A DNA stretch of 60,915 bases from positions 1 through 60,915 of the forward strand of contig LRSL01000007.1 in NCBI GenBank assembly GCA_001563335.1. Reading direction: 5' to 3'. Made by a program: the position numbers and the translations under genes. The DNA is from Candidatus Thorarchaeota archaeon SMTZ1-45 (GTDB lineage: Archaea; Asgardarchaeota; Thorarchaeia; Thorarchaeales; Thorarchaeaceae). A model generated the notes under the pieces. It was given only the letters and a program-made list of their open reading frames with translations. It made no database searches and was not told the origin of the DNA. Shown one piece after another: positions 35,111 through 44,021 of this stretch; positions within the stretch are counted from its first letter, which is position 1; each line of letters begins with the position of its first letter.

Positions 35111-36568
35111 TTACCTACCAACATATCGTGAAAGCCGCCGGAACGCGGTGGCTAATGCAAAAAGTACATCTATTCTCCTGAATGAAGTCAAACAACTAGT
35201 GACCCTGTCTGGATTCATTATTCCATCAGGATCCCACTTCTGTTTTGCTTCCTGCATCTTGATTAATCGATCTGGATATGCACGTGACATGTATATGGAA
35301 TTCTGAAGTCCAATTGTATACGGTGCACCTCCAGCTTTGATAGCTTTCTTCATCATCTTGTGTAAGATTCCTTTACTTGAAATGAACTTGAGATACTGAG
35401 CTGCGTCTATCATCGCCATTAGCTCAAGTCGCATTTCTTCAGATGTTCCAAGCATCCCAAACCACAGTGCAGGAATCTTGTGCGATTTTCGGTATGATTC
35501 ATATGCTGAGAGCATTTCGAACACTTTACTGGTTGGTACCCATAATTCCTGAAACATCAGAGTTTCTGTGTGTTCCTTTGGATTGAATTCTGCATCATAT
35601 CTTAGATTCCATTCTTTTTCGGAGAATTCATCCCCCAGATAGACTCCTCCATTGTTTCCCGTAATAGATCTTAACTCATCCCTTGGGATTTCCTGTGAAG
35701 AATCTATATAGCTAGCTGTAAGCACAAACCTTCCATTTTCAAGAGGATTGCTGTACCTCTGTAGCTCTTTATCTGCAATCTTTAGATAGATTGGTTTCTT
35801 CTCAAGTCGTGCGATTTCAGTCACAGAAGCGCATAGACCTTCTAATGAACGGAATCCATAGCTGAATGATTTGTAACCACTTACAGTCTCATGCACTTGG
35901 AGCTTTATCTCAAAAATCACGCCAAGAATACCATATGAATGTAAAAAGAAATCAATGTCATTTCCCTCAATAACATGGATTTCTCCATTTCCACCTATTA
36001 TTGACAATGATAGAATATGGTTTCCAAGTGATCCGTAGAAGGGAGTTCCAATACCTCCTCTGCCACCACAAGCTATCCAGCCACCAATCACTGCAGATTT
36101 TGCACTTGATGGATAGATGCCTAAAGAAAGACCTTCCTTTCCAAGAGTTTCTTCAAGTCGCTCAAATGTCACTCCTGGTTCTATTCTGACAAACATTTTT
36201 TCCTTGTTGATTTCGAGAATCCTGTTCATGGGTTTGATATCGAGAGATATCCCTCCACGACTAGGACAAGAGGAACTCATGCAGCTGGATGCGCCACCTC
36301 GAGGCACAACAGGGATACTGTGTTCTCGAGCGATTTTTAGTATCCTTTCAATCTCATCTATATTTTCAACTCGAACCACATAATCAGCAAGATACTTCAT
36401 TTTCCATCTATAATGGTATTGGGGTAATACTGCAGGGTCTCCACTATAGACAACGCGTTCAAGCTCAGAATCAGATACTCTCTCTGGACCGACAACTTCT
36501 GCGAGTTTGTCGATTATTGCTACTTTCTTATCGATTGAATCAGGATTAATTACTTCTGTTTCTGTCAT
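35111..36568 (-). CDS. FAD-linked oxidase (GlcD-like) with altered FAD loop, pair 3
   Basis: The protein has 485 residues. The FAD-binding domain is recognisable from DYVVRVENIDEIERIL and YPSSAKSAVIGGWIACGG. The usual GTSxxGG flavin-phosphate loop is replaced by GGASSCMSSSCPSRGG, which carries two extra cysteines. The hydrophobic C-terminal anchor of pairs 1 and 2 is missing; only an amphipathic end remains. A frame extends to 36589, but GAGGTGATC nine bases before the ATG at 36568 fixes the start. It is encoded right after the heme-motif membrane protein, which may provide the membrane contact. Confidence 0.85.
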   Translation of the reverse strand: MTETEVINPDSIDKKVAIIDKLAEVVGPERVSDSELERVVYSGDPAVLPQYHYRWKMKYLADYVVRVENIDEIERILKIAREHSIPVVPRGGASSCMSSSCPSRGGISLDIKPMNRILEINKEKMFVRIEPGVTFERLEETLGKEGLSLGIYPSSAKSAVIGGWIACGGRGGIGTPFYGSLGNHILSLSIIGGNGEIHVIEGNDIDFFLHSYGILGVIFEIKLQVHETVSGYKSFSYGFRSLEGLCASVTEIARLEKKPIYLKIADKELQRYSNPLENGRFVLTASYIDSSQEIPRDELRSITGNNGGVYLGDEFSEKEWNLRYDAEFNPKEHTETLMFQELWVPTSKVFEMLSAYESYRKSHKIPALWFGMLGTSEEMRLELMAMIDAAQYLKFISSKGILHKMMKKAIKAGGAPYTIGLQNSIYMSRAYPDRLIKMQEAKQKWDPDGIMNPDRVTSCLTSFRRIDVLFALATAFRRLSRYVGR

Positions 36569-36578
36569 CTTGATCACC

Positions 36579-37790
36579 TCACGGAACAAAGACTTCCCCT
36601 AGATAGATGCCCATGATTCCAAGTATTGTCCAAAGTACGACTGCTGGAAGTCCAAGATTACATGTCTTCCATCCACCAAGATGAGTTAAGAAGGCAAGAG
36701 AACCAAGAATCATGCTCACGATTCCAAGCCAGACATGCCAAGCATGCATGAACAACAGCATGTTACTTATGTCAATCAAGAATGCAGGATTCATGACACT
36801 CCAGGTACCTGCAGGCTCCATGAAAAGGCTAAGTACGTTTATCGTTGTCAGAATATACGCAAAGCTGAGCATTATACCATGAATTCTTGTGAAACGTTCT
36901 TCATCATAATATTCGAGAGCTGTCCCAACATACGCCAAAACAAGCGCAGGGCCTCCAAGTAACCAACCATAATGAAACTGTGGTAGTTCTATAGGTTCAA
37001 CAGGAATTTGACCGACGACATAAGATAAAGTCACACTTACACTCTCAGTCCCTGAGGTGTCCATAGCGACTATTCGCCAGAGCACTTCCTGACTATTCTG
37101 AAATCCAGGAATTGCCCCGGTATAAACGCCTGCTTCTGCTGTTTCAGTCATACTGACATTATTCCAGGTGGCACCACTATCAGTACTATATTGGAGTCGC
37201 ACATATGTAATCGTATCTGCTGAAGTAACAGAAACTGTAACTGTGAAAGCTTCGTTCGCTTGTGGGACCTGTGGTGTTGTTGTGGGAGCCCCAATTGATG
37301 GGCCAGGACCTGCTTGGACAACATTGACAGTTATTGATGTGCTAGTCGAATAAGGAGTATGTTGAGCCGCAAAGATGGTCAATGTATATGTATCAGCAAA
37401 TGAGGGAGCTGTTATGTTGTAGAATGTATGGATGGCGTTATCAGCTGCATTAAGATCTAATGCATCATTATCAGACACCAATCCTGGATCATCTGCATTT
37501 AACGGTATTTGAATCATGAATTCATCATTGTCTGCTACTTGACTAGGAATTCTTAGTACGAAAACATCTTGTTCAGCACGACCAGTGGCAGTCACCTCAA
37601 CTTGGAATGTTTCTCCTGGAGCAACGTCGATTGATGTGATTGCACTTATTGACAAATTTGTTGAATCATCGTGACATACTGAAGAACAATTACTCTCAGC
37701 GTCCCTATTAGCATAAACATTGCTGGCTGCTAGCATAACAATAATTGCCGCAGCAAAAATGACAAGTCCGATTCTGACGCGTCGTTTCAT
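36579..37790 (-). CDS. Surface heme-motif protein fused to a four-helix membrane domain
   Basis: The protein has 403 residues. After a signal peptide (about 1-27) comes NCSSVCHDD, a CX3CH motif, then a beta-rich domain (about 45-155), an Ig-like domain (about 165-265) and four hydrophobic helices (about 278-300, 308-325, 338-365 and 378-400). The membrane part has histidines in FHYGWLL, RIHGIML and FMHAWHVWLG, which could ligate heme b. CX3CH is a rare c-heme site. The first 150 residues repeat the plan of the 28821-29396 protein. It heads the operon with FAD/iron-sulfur pair 3, so it may carry electrons across or along the membrane. Confidence 0.72.
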   Translation of the reverse strand: MKRRVRIGLVIFAAAIIVMLAASNVYANRDAESNCSSVCHDDSTNLSISAITSIDVAPGETFQVEVTATGRAEQDVFVLRIPSQVADNDEFMIQIPLNADDPGLVSDNDALDLNAADNAIHTFYNITAPSFADTYTLTIFAAQHTPYSTSTSITVNVVQAGPGPSIGAPTTTPQVPQANEAFTVTVSVTSADTITYVRLQYSTDSGATWNNVSMTETAEAGVYTGAIPGFQNSQEVLWRIVAMDTSGTESVSVTLSYVVGQIPVEPIELPQFHYGWLLGGPALVLAYVGTALEYYDEERFTRIHGIMLSFAYILTTINVLSLFMEPAGTWSVMNPAFLIDISNMLLFMHAWHVWLGIVSMILGSLAFLTHLGGWKTCNLGLPAVVLWTILGIMGIYLGEVFVP

Positions 37791-38106
37791 ATAATATTCT
37801 CCGAATCATATATCGTCGGGATTATCGCAGATATATCTCCTGGATAATTGAAGTCGCCTGTAAACGACCCTGCTTAAAATGTTACGGAATGGAATAATAT
37901 GTATAGCTAAGCATTTTATTTTAGTTACAAATATCAACTTATTTTAGAAGTTTCAAAAGTATTTGTAACCCCATTTACAATGTTTCCCTACAGATATTAT
38001 ACAACTAGCTACAATTATCAATCATCTGTAACCAATATATTACATATTGTAAGAAGAAGCTAACAATTATAGCTATCAAAGGGAACATATTTTTATTGGA
38101 TTTATT
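37791..38106. promoter_or_regulatory. Divergent regulatory region between two cytochrome operons
   Basis: This 316-base AT-rich gap lies between the minus-strand heme-protein operon and the plus-strand multiheme cytochrome. It is unusually rich in TTAC/GTAA elements: GTTAC at 37881 and 37924, GTAAC at 37965 and 38028, and the dyad at 38039-38053. TATA-like sequence (TTATAGCTAT) near 38067 faces the plus strand. No gene is seen. Confidence 0.5.
38039..38053. promoter_or_regulatory. Dyad ATTAC-ATATT-GTAAG, candidate operator
   Basis: Its inner 13 bases, TTACATATTGTAA, are identical to the core of the 5855-5869 site. It lies 54 bases upstream of the multiheme cytochrome start, just before a possible TATA box. 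It links this operon to the MDR array through a shared putative regulator. Confidence 0.48.
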
Positions 38107-39507
38107 GTGGAAATTACAAACCATAATCTATGGACAATGGTGAAAAAACCTATGGTGTACTACACTGAAGAGACCCCAGGGGTCAATAAGCGGTTGGTAG
38201 CAGGTTATTACCTGTTCCTCTGCTTAATCGGTTTCGCCATTCTCCTAGGACCGACCGGATCCGGAATTCCAATCACCTTGGTTGGAAATGAGATCCGCGA
38301 TGAGCATTATGTCGCAACTCCAAACCTTGGAACTGATCCGAGCGATTGTGTTGGTTGTCATGATAACGAATACAATAATTGGAGCACAACTGCTCATGCA
38401 ACTCACATGTATACCAATGGTACTCATGTGAGGATTGGTGCCTATGCATGGTTTGCAGCGGCTTTCTTCAACAGTTCATGCTCTGAGTGTCACACAAGTG
38501 GATGGGATAACTCCACTGGAACCCCAACATACGATGCACTTGGAGTCAACTGTTTTGCATGTCACACAGGCGACCCAGTTGTGGATTATTCTGGCGATGC
38601 ATGTGCACCATGTCACCTACCAAGTGGCGAGGAGCACCCACACCAGATGACCGCATGGGAGAACTCTGCTCACGCCAATTCTCTAACGGATCTGAGGTCA
38701 AGTGATCATGCTGCATCGTATTGTATGCACTGCATGTCCACTGAAGGTTTTATTGACCAACAAGCTGGTGGTCATGCTACTTTCGAACCAACTGATGACG
38801 TTAACGCTGTTAGCTGCCCTGCTTGTCATGCAGTTCACGCAAACTGGTCTTCAACTGAAGGTCAGCTACGTGCAAACAGTCCAACCGACCTTTGTGGGCT
38901 TTGCCACGTCGGTGAACGTCATACAACCTACCAGACTTGGACCGGTGGTCCACATGCTCTGGCTGGCGTCGACTGTATTGACTGCCATGGCTATGATGTA
39001 GCACCTGGTGACAATGAATTCCTCAACCACACTTTCCTTGTCAATCTAGACAAGGCTTGCGGTCAGAGTGAAGAATGTCACAAAGGACTAGAAGATTGGG
39101 CAATCGATCAACTCGAAACCTATCAGGCTTCATATGAAGACCTGACAGCTGAGATTGAAGCTGAGGTTGCAGCATTCAAGCCTATCGTATTGGCATACAA
39201 TGACACAGCTGATGCTGACCACGACTTAGTTGATGAAGTCTTGGCTTATGTTGATGCAGCTGCTGATTTGGTGTCCTATTACGATAATGATGGATCATCT
39301 GGATTCCATCATCCTCACCAGATATTTGGTGAGCTGAATGCAGCTTTTGCTGATCTTCTAGATGCTAAGGCGCATTTCTACGAGATGACTGGTGCTGGAA
39401 CTACTCCACCTCCAGTTCAAGCAGATACGCTTATCATCGTGGCTGGAGCTGCAGGTGGAATCGTTGTTGGCCTACTCCTAGGAGTTTTGGTTGGCAGACG
39501 TCGTTAG
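38107..39507 (+). CDS. Membrane-anchored multiheme c-type cytochrome with one CxxCM motif
   Basis: The protein has 466 residues. An N-terminal helix (about 31-50) and a C-terminal helix (about 442-463, ending GRRR) flank an outside domain. Seven CxxCH motifs start at C81, C125, C149, C166, C237, C263 and C290. A further motif at C206-C209 is followed by Met (CMHCM), and C318-C324-H325 is CX5CH, so up to nine sites exist. The helical C-domain with SSGFHHPHQ recalls the end of NrfA/HAO/octaheme reductases. It may be an extracellular electron conduit or an N/S-compound reductase. GTG 38107 is the called start; ATG 38137 is possible. No strong ribosome site is seen. Confidence 0.85.
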   Translation: MEITNHNLWTMVKKPMVYYTEETPGVNKRLVAGYYLFLCLIGFAILLGPTGSGIPITLVGNEIRDEHYVATPNLGTDPSDCVGCHDNEYNNWSTTAHATHMYTNGTHVRIGAYAWFAAAFFNSSCSECHTSGWDNSTGTPTYDALGVNCFACHTGDPVVDYSGDACAPCHLPSGEEHPHQMTAWENSAHANSLTDLRSSDHAASYCMHCMSTEGFIDQQAGGHATFEPTDDVNAVSCPACHAVHANWSSTEGQLRANSPTDLCGLCHVGERHTTYQTWTGGPHALAGVDCIDCHGYDVAPGDNEFLNHTFLVNLDKACGQSEECHKGLEDWAIDQLETYQASYEDLTAEIEAEVAAFKPIVLAYNDTADADHDLVDEVLAYVDAAADLVSYYDNDGSSGFHHPHQIFGELNAAFADLLDAKAHFYEMTGAGTTPPPVQADTLIIVAGAAGGIVVGLLLGVLVGRRR

Positions 39508-39541
39508 ACGCTGCAAGAAACATAAAATCGTACGGGTGTTA

Positions 39542-39574
39542 CCAGATGCTTATGCATCTGGGAGCCCCATTTTT
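39542..39574 (+). terminator. Terminator after the multiheme cytochrome gene
   Basis: A perfect 8-bp stem CCAGATGC/GCATCTGG with a TTAT loop (39542-39561) lies 35 bases after the stop, followed by a five-T run at 39570-39574. It is a classic hairpin plus T-tract on the plus strand. The following gene therefore probably has its own promoter. Confidence 0.65.
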
Positions 39575-39664
39575 CTTCAGCTACTAGAAGTCCAATAATG
39601 TCCACATCTTGATTCTTATATTGTGTCCGAAAAGTGACACGCAATCCAAAAGGAACGAAAACCT

Positions 39665-41836
39665 ATGAGATCAAAAACCATCTGTTTCGCATTTGTCCTG
39701 CTCGTGGTGTTGAATGCAATCCCATTTGATGGGAACATCACATATAGCTATGAGTATGAACTAGAAGCAGTAAGGCCAATCGATATTTCAACTCCCTCGC
39801 AGACTGAAGAGTTCAATATTTCTTCATACAAGGATTTTGCTGATGTAGCAGCAGACCTGCTTGTATCACACCTCATGAATCTGACTGATGGAACTGTATT
39901 TCATGCCAGTGATGCGAATTGGGAAATCTATCAGCTTTTATCCAGCTTGGCGAACTATTACTGGGCAATCTCGGCCTTAGCTAAACAGTATGAAAGCACA
40001 GGCAATATTACTTACTCTATTGCGATGAGTCGTGCCGCTTTGAGGATGGTAGAGCTCTTTCTTGACCCAGTATATCCTGGATTCTATGTCAATTCATATG
40101 CAGAACCAGAACTAGCAACCACAAAGCGGGCTGGTGTACAGGCTTATGCGTACTGGGCACTAGATCTCGCTGAAGGTGTAAATGCATCTCTTGATTTCTC
40201 AGCAGAAAAACAGAGTGCAATAAGATGTCTTACAGATATTTTGTACGACGATTTGTATGGAGGATTCTATTTTTACACTATGAGAAATGGCTCTCTCAAC
40301 ATTCCTGGTTATTTCTTTGAGATTTACCCAAATAGTGGAAAAAGATTGGACCATCTTGTTCTTGGAGCCAATGCGCTTTTTGATGCATGGGTTGAAACAA
40401 GCAACGCTACTTTACTTGATATAGCAAATCATGCACTGAACTTTCTGTACCATAAGATGCCATACTATTTCTCAATGGATCTTAGTGGTCTCAGACTTGC
40501 AGTCCTTCGTAATGGTTCAGCTGTGACTGTTGAGGAGGGACTACGTTCAGGAAATGCTGTTGTGACAGATCTAAATGCAATGGCGATAAGAGCACTTCTG
40601 AAGGGGTATGAAGTCACAGGGAATGTAACATATCTAAATTTCGTTGAGAATTTATTTGCTGCATTATTGGAGTATAACTGGGATAAGGAAGCTGGTGGAT
40701 GGTTTGCTGAAACTCTCGATGGAATTCCTTATGATCCATTAGATGATGAGGATGTGAAATATTACAAGTACTCTGAAATTCAGTTTCAAATGACTTTGGC
40801 TCTAGAGGACTATTATGAACTCACACTTACGCAATTTCCACTTAGGATGGTTATAGATACTTTCGAGCTTGTATTGACGAAGCTTTGGGATTTTATTGAT
40901 GAAGGCTTTGTAAGAAATGGCAACCAAGAATGGGCAGTGCTTGATGATAGTTGGGAGATTCATTATACTGCAGTGCAAAGCCAAGCTGTACTTGCACTAG
41001 AAATTGTGTGGGCTTATGGACTACCATATGTCAGTAATGTAAGGATTCAGCCAATCAGTCCCCGACCGCATGATCTCATAAACTTTATAGCTACAGCGCA
41101 TGATGCTGATGGTATTAGCATGGTGTATGTAAATTACACCCTTAGTATTAATGGAACAGAAACTACTGGAATACTTTTATTGCCAGAACATCCGCTTGCT
41201 GGAGGAGTATACAATAATACTTTGAATGAACTGCCAGACCAGACAAGATGTAATTTCTTTGTTGTAGCTAATGATACAACAGGTCGGGAGTTTATTGCTG
41301 GTTCCTATTTCTTTATTGTGCGAGCGGATATCTATGCTCCAGTTGTTACTCTTCGCGCAATCTATCCGACAGATGAGGTACGAATTGGTGATGAAGTTAT
41401 CATTGACTTTGAAGTCTACGAGTTTCCACAACATAGTTTTGTCTGGAATTGTGAACTGTGGTGGAGGGTGAACTCAGGAGCATTCACTATTTCGAATATG
41501 ACGTTCATGGGTGTTGATGGCGAACTCTTAGTCTTTCGTCGAAGTCTGGGACAATTCAATGCTGGAGATCAACTTGAGTTCGAAGGACGAATTGAGGATG
41601 AGGCGGGTAATATAGGTGTGAGTGCTCGACACAGACTCACAATTCTCGGACCACGTCAAGCAATAACGCCACTCGCTACTTGGCAAATTCTAGCCGCGAT
41701 AGGTCTGATTGCTGCTCCGGGTGTTGGATATGTGTGGGCAAAGGGTCGAAAAAGAGAGTATAGTGATGCACAGAGAGAGGGGAAGAAAGCTGCTAAACAT
41801 AGAGCAAGACGCCGAGGATCAAGGAGGAGAAGGTAG
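39665..41836 (+). CDS. Large surface protein, (alpha/alpha)6-like domain plus Ig-like domains, membrane anchored
   Basis: The protein has 723 residues. A signal peptide (about 1-20) is followed by a helical region (about 50-470) whose repeats, such as GGFYFYTMRNGS and GGWFAETLDG, resemble (alpha/alpha)6 toroid enzymes of the AGE/six-hairpin glycosidase type. Two beta-sandwich domains come next (about 475-560 and 565-665), then one transmembrane helix (about 672-692) and a very basic tail ending RRRGSRRRR. Many N-x-S/T sites suggest glycosylation. No catalytic residues are certain. It lies between a cytochrome and ccmF, so a role in surface electron transfer or in carbohydrate processing is open. 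Confidence 0.7.
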   Translation: MRSKTICFAFVLLVVLNAIPFDGNITYSYEYELEAVRPIDISTPSQTEEFNISSYKDFADVAADLLVSHLMNLTDGTVFHASDANWEIYQLLSSLANYYWAISALAKQYESTGNITYSIAMSRAALRMVELFLDPVYPGFYVNSYAEPELATTKRAGVQAYAYWALDLAEGVNASLDFSAEKQSAIRCLTDILYDDLYGGFYFYTMRNGSLNIPGYFFEIYPNSGKRLDHLVLGANALFDAWVETSNATLLDIANHALNFLYHKMPYYFSMDLSGLRLAVLRNGSAVTVEEGLRSGNAVVTDLNAMAIRALLKGYEVTGNVTYLNFVENLFAALLEYNWDKEAGGWFAETLDGIPYDPLDDEDVKYYKYSEIQFQMTLALEDYYELTLTQFPLRMVIDTFELVLTKLWDFIDEGFVRNGNQEWAVLDDSWEIHYTAVQSQAVLALEIVWAYGLPYVSNVRIQPISPRPHDLINFIATAHDADGISMVYVNYTLSINGTETTGILLLPEHPLAGGVYNNTLNELPDQTRCNFFVVANDTTGREFIAGSYFFIVRADIYAPVVTLRAIYPTDEVRIGDEVIIDFEVYEFPQHSFVWNCELWWRVNSGAFTISNMTFMGVDGELLVFRRSLGQFNAGDQLEFEGRIEDEAGNIGVSARHRLTILGPRQAITPLATWQILAAIGLIAAPGVGYVWAKGRKREYSDAQREGKKAAKHRARRRGSRRRR

Positions 41837-41856
41837 CCAATTCGGGAGAGATTGTC

Positions 41857-43929
41857 ATGGATATAGGTACAATATTACTAATCGCTGCAGTAGCAGTGGG
41901 AATTTTAGACGCAGTTGTTCTATTACTTGGTCCGAGGATTGAAAACTATGAGAGCTATTCATTCATTGCTTCAGCTATTAGTTTTCTCGCTGGTGTCGGA
42001 GCTGTGGTATGGCTCGGTGTACTGATTTTCACGAATCAATTTCAGTACGATTACGTTGCGCAGGTTACTGATATCGATGCCAATATATTATTGAAGATTT
42101 CAGGACTCTGGGCTGGTCAGTCTGGCTCACTTGTCTTCTGGACATTCTTGTCTCTCACATTGTACTTTGGTTTTCGTACATTAGTCCGTGGATATGAGGA
42201 TGACAAACTTGTGTATCGTGCAGCAATTATTATGGTTGCAGAGTCTGTTTTCATTGCAGTCAATGCTCTAGTGGCTAGACCATTTCGATTAATTGAGGGA
42301 TCAATCCCAACTGATGGTTTAGGTCTAAATCCTCTTCTATCAACAATATGGAATGTGATTCATCCTCCAATCATCTTTATTGCATATGCACTCATTCTCG
42401 TTCCTTTCTCAGTTAAGTTAGCAGGATATACTCTGTCTAGCGAAGAACGTAATGAAGACCCAATCCCAGTGGTTCGTGCATATGTTAGATTTTCAACAAT
42501 ATTAGCTTGGATAATGCTATCTTGTGGCATTGCTATTGGTGGATACTGGGCTTACATTGTTCTAGGTTGGGGTGGGTATTGGGCATGGGACCCTGTCGAA
42601 ACAACATCGCTGATTCCATGGTTACTACTAACTGCTTACTATCATGCTAGACCTGTACTCAATAAGAATGACGTACTACGTGACTCATTCCTTGTGATGG
42701 CTTACATAACCGTTCTATTTGCGACATGGACTACTAGAAGTGGAGTACTTTCATCAGTGCACGGTTTTGGAATGACTGTAGTTAGCTGGACTATGTTAGC
42801 TACACTTCTAGTGAACTTCATAGTTGGTGTCACCCTTGCACTTTATTCAGGATTCAAAGACATGGAAGATGAGGATCATTCAGAAGGACCAAGTTTCTTT
42901 GATACTTCAAATGCAAGATTGTTCTCCATAAAGGTAGCATTAATTGGACTTGTCTTGCTAGCTGCAACATCTACAATTGGTGTCGTGCTTCCTGCAACCT
43001 ACAATAGTGGAGTAGCTATCTTTGATCCCGCAAACCTTTCTGATAATATGATTAGCATTGATATTGAATTCTTCAGGATGGGCTTCTATGCAGCCTGCGT
43101 CTTCTTCATAGTTTCAGCTTTCTATTGCATGAGGACAAACATCCTTTCTCATCGCAGAAGAGGGTTTATTGTAATTGCAGTATTTGGAGTTGGTGCAGTC
43201 ATTGCGGTAATCTCAGTCTTTGGGGGATTGGGTCCATTACCAACAAACTACTGGCCTGCTAACTTACTGATATTACCAGCAGTTGCAGCAATTGGATTTC
43301 TTGTATCTGCATTCATACGTCAAATGGCTGGAAAAGATGAGCTAGGTAGTGCACGTCAAGTTGGCCGCTTGATGCTTCACTTAGGGCTCATTATTTTACT
43401 TCTAGGTGTTTTCATGAGTGAGAATGTTATATACGAAACTAATGCTGGATATAGGGCAAACGACATGCAGGAAATTGCTCCTAATATTCTCATACAAGTA
43501 ACTGATATTGATCTAAAGTACTTCAATCACGATAGAGACTTCAATATGATTGTGACCATAACTGTCATCGAGAATACTACTCAAGGTGCCATTATTGTAG
43601 GAATAGGTAACGCTGTAATCACAGGACATCCCGATTGGAATATGGTCAGTCATACTGTATATTTGGACTCTACAGCCTTTAGAGATGTTTTCATTGCAGT
43701 AACGGGATTTACCACATTTCCAGTAGAACAAGTCACAATTCATACCAAGCTATTACCATTAGTGTCCTTTGTTTGGATAGGGGCATTTCTGATGGTGGCT
43801 GCAATGCTACCTATGTTTGGAATGGAAACTCAGAGTCTTCTCAAATCTCTAAAAGGTAAGAATGCGCATCTCTATGAAGATATTGAAGAGGAGCTTGAGG
43901 AGGTCATTTCTGAGGCTGCAGGAAATTAG
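41857..43929 (+). CDS. ccmF: Cytochrome c heme lyase CcmF
   Basis: The protein has 690 residues with about 14-15 helices. Family motifs include WAGQSGSLVFW, the HPPIIFIAYA histidine segment, the tryptophan-rich GGYWAWDPVETTSLIPW near residue 240 and TTRSGVLSSVHGFG. CcmF takes heme from CcmE and joins it to CxxCH sites on the outer face. It lies 20 bases after the surface protein and away from ccmABCDE, on the other strand. A GGGAGAG ribosome site precedes the ATG. No CcmH is seen in the window, as expected for CXXXY-type systems. Confidence 0.92.
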   Translation: MDIGTILLIAAVAVGILDAVVLLLGPRIENYESYSFIASAISFLAGVGAVVWLGVLIFTNQFQYDYVAQVTDIDANILLKISGLWAGQSGSLVFWTFLSLTLYFGFRTLVRGYEDDKLVYRAAIIMVAESVFIAVNALVARPFRLIEGSIPTDGLGLNPLLSTIWNVIHPPIIFIAYALILVPFSVKLAGYTLSSEERNEDPIPVVRAYVRFSTILAWIMLSCGIAIGGYWAYIVLGWGGYWAWDPVETTSLIPWLLLTAYYHARPVLNKNDVLRDSFLVMAYITVLFATWTTRSGVLSSVHGFGMTVVSWTMLATLLVNFIVGVTLALYSGFKDMEDEDHSEGPSFFDTSNARLFSIKVALIGLVLLAATSTIGVVLPATYNSGVAIFDPANLSDNMISIDIEFFRMGFYAACVFFIVSAFYCMRTNILSHRRRGFIVIAVFGVGAVIAVISVFGGLGPLPTNYWPANLLILPAVAAIGFLVSAFIRQMAGKDELGSARQVGRLMLHLGLIILLLGVFMSENVIYETNAGYRANDMQEIAPNILIQVTDIDLKYFNHDRDFNMIVTITVIENTTQGAIIVGIGNAVITGHPDWNMVSHTVYLDSTAFRDVFIAVTGFTTFPVEQVTIHTKLLPLVSFVWIGAFLMVAAMLPMFGMETQSLLKSLKGKNAHLYEDIEEELEEVISEAAGN

Positions 43930-43990
43930 GGGAAGCATTAGTGGTCGAAGTAACACTTCGACTGTTTTTCTTTTTATTTTTCAAGAAGGG

Positions 43991-43998
43991 TTTATACT
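43991..43998 (+). promoter_or_regulatory. TATA box for the geranylgeranyl reductase gene
   Basis: TTTATACT, preceded by a purine-rich AAGAAGGG that can serve as BRE, is centred about 28 bases before the ATG at 44022. This predicts a leaderless or nearly leaderless transcript and supports 44022 over the longer frame from 43941. Confidence 0.6.
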
Positions 43999-44021
43999 TA
44001 AGACCTGTTCACTCATCTAGG

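Noticed and set aside
43941..44021. Longer N-terminus for geranylgeranyl reductase
   Set aside because: The extra 27 residues are encoded by the promoter, including TTTATACT, and do not fit the family start.
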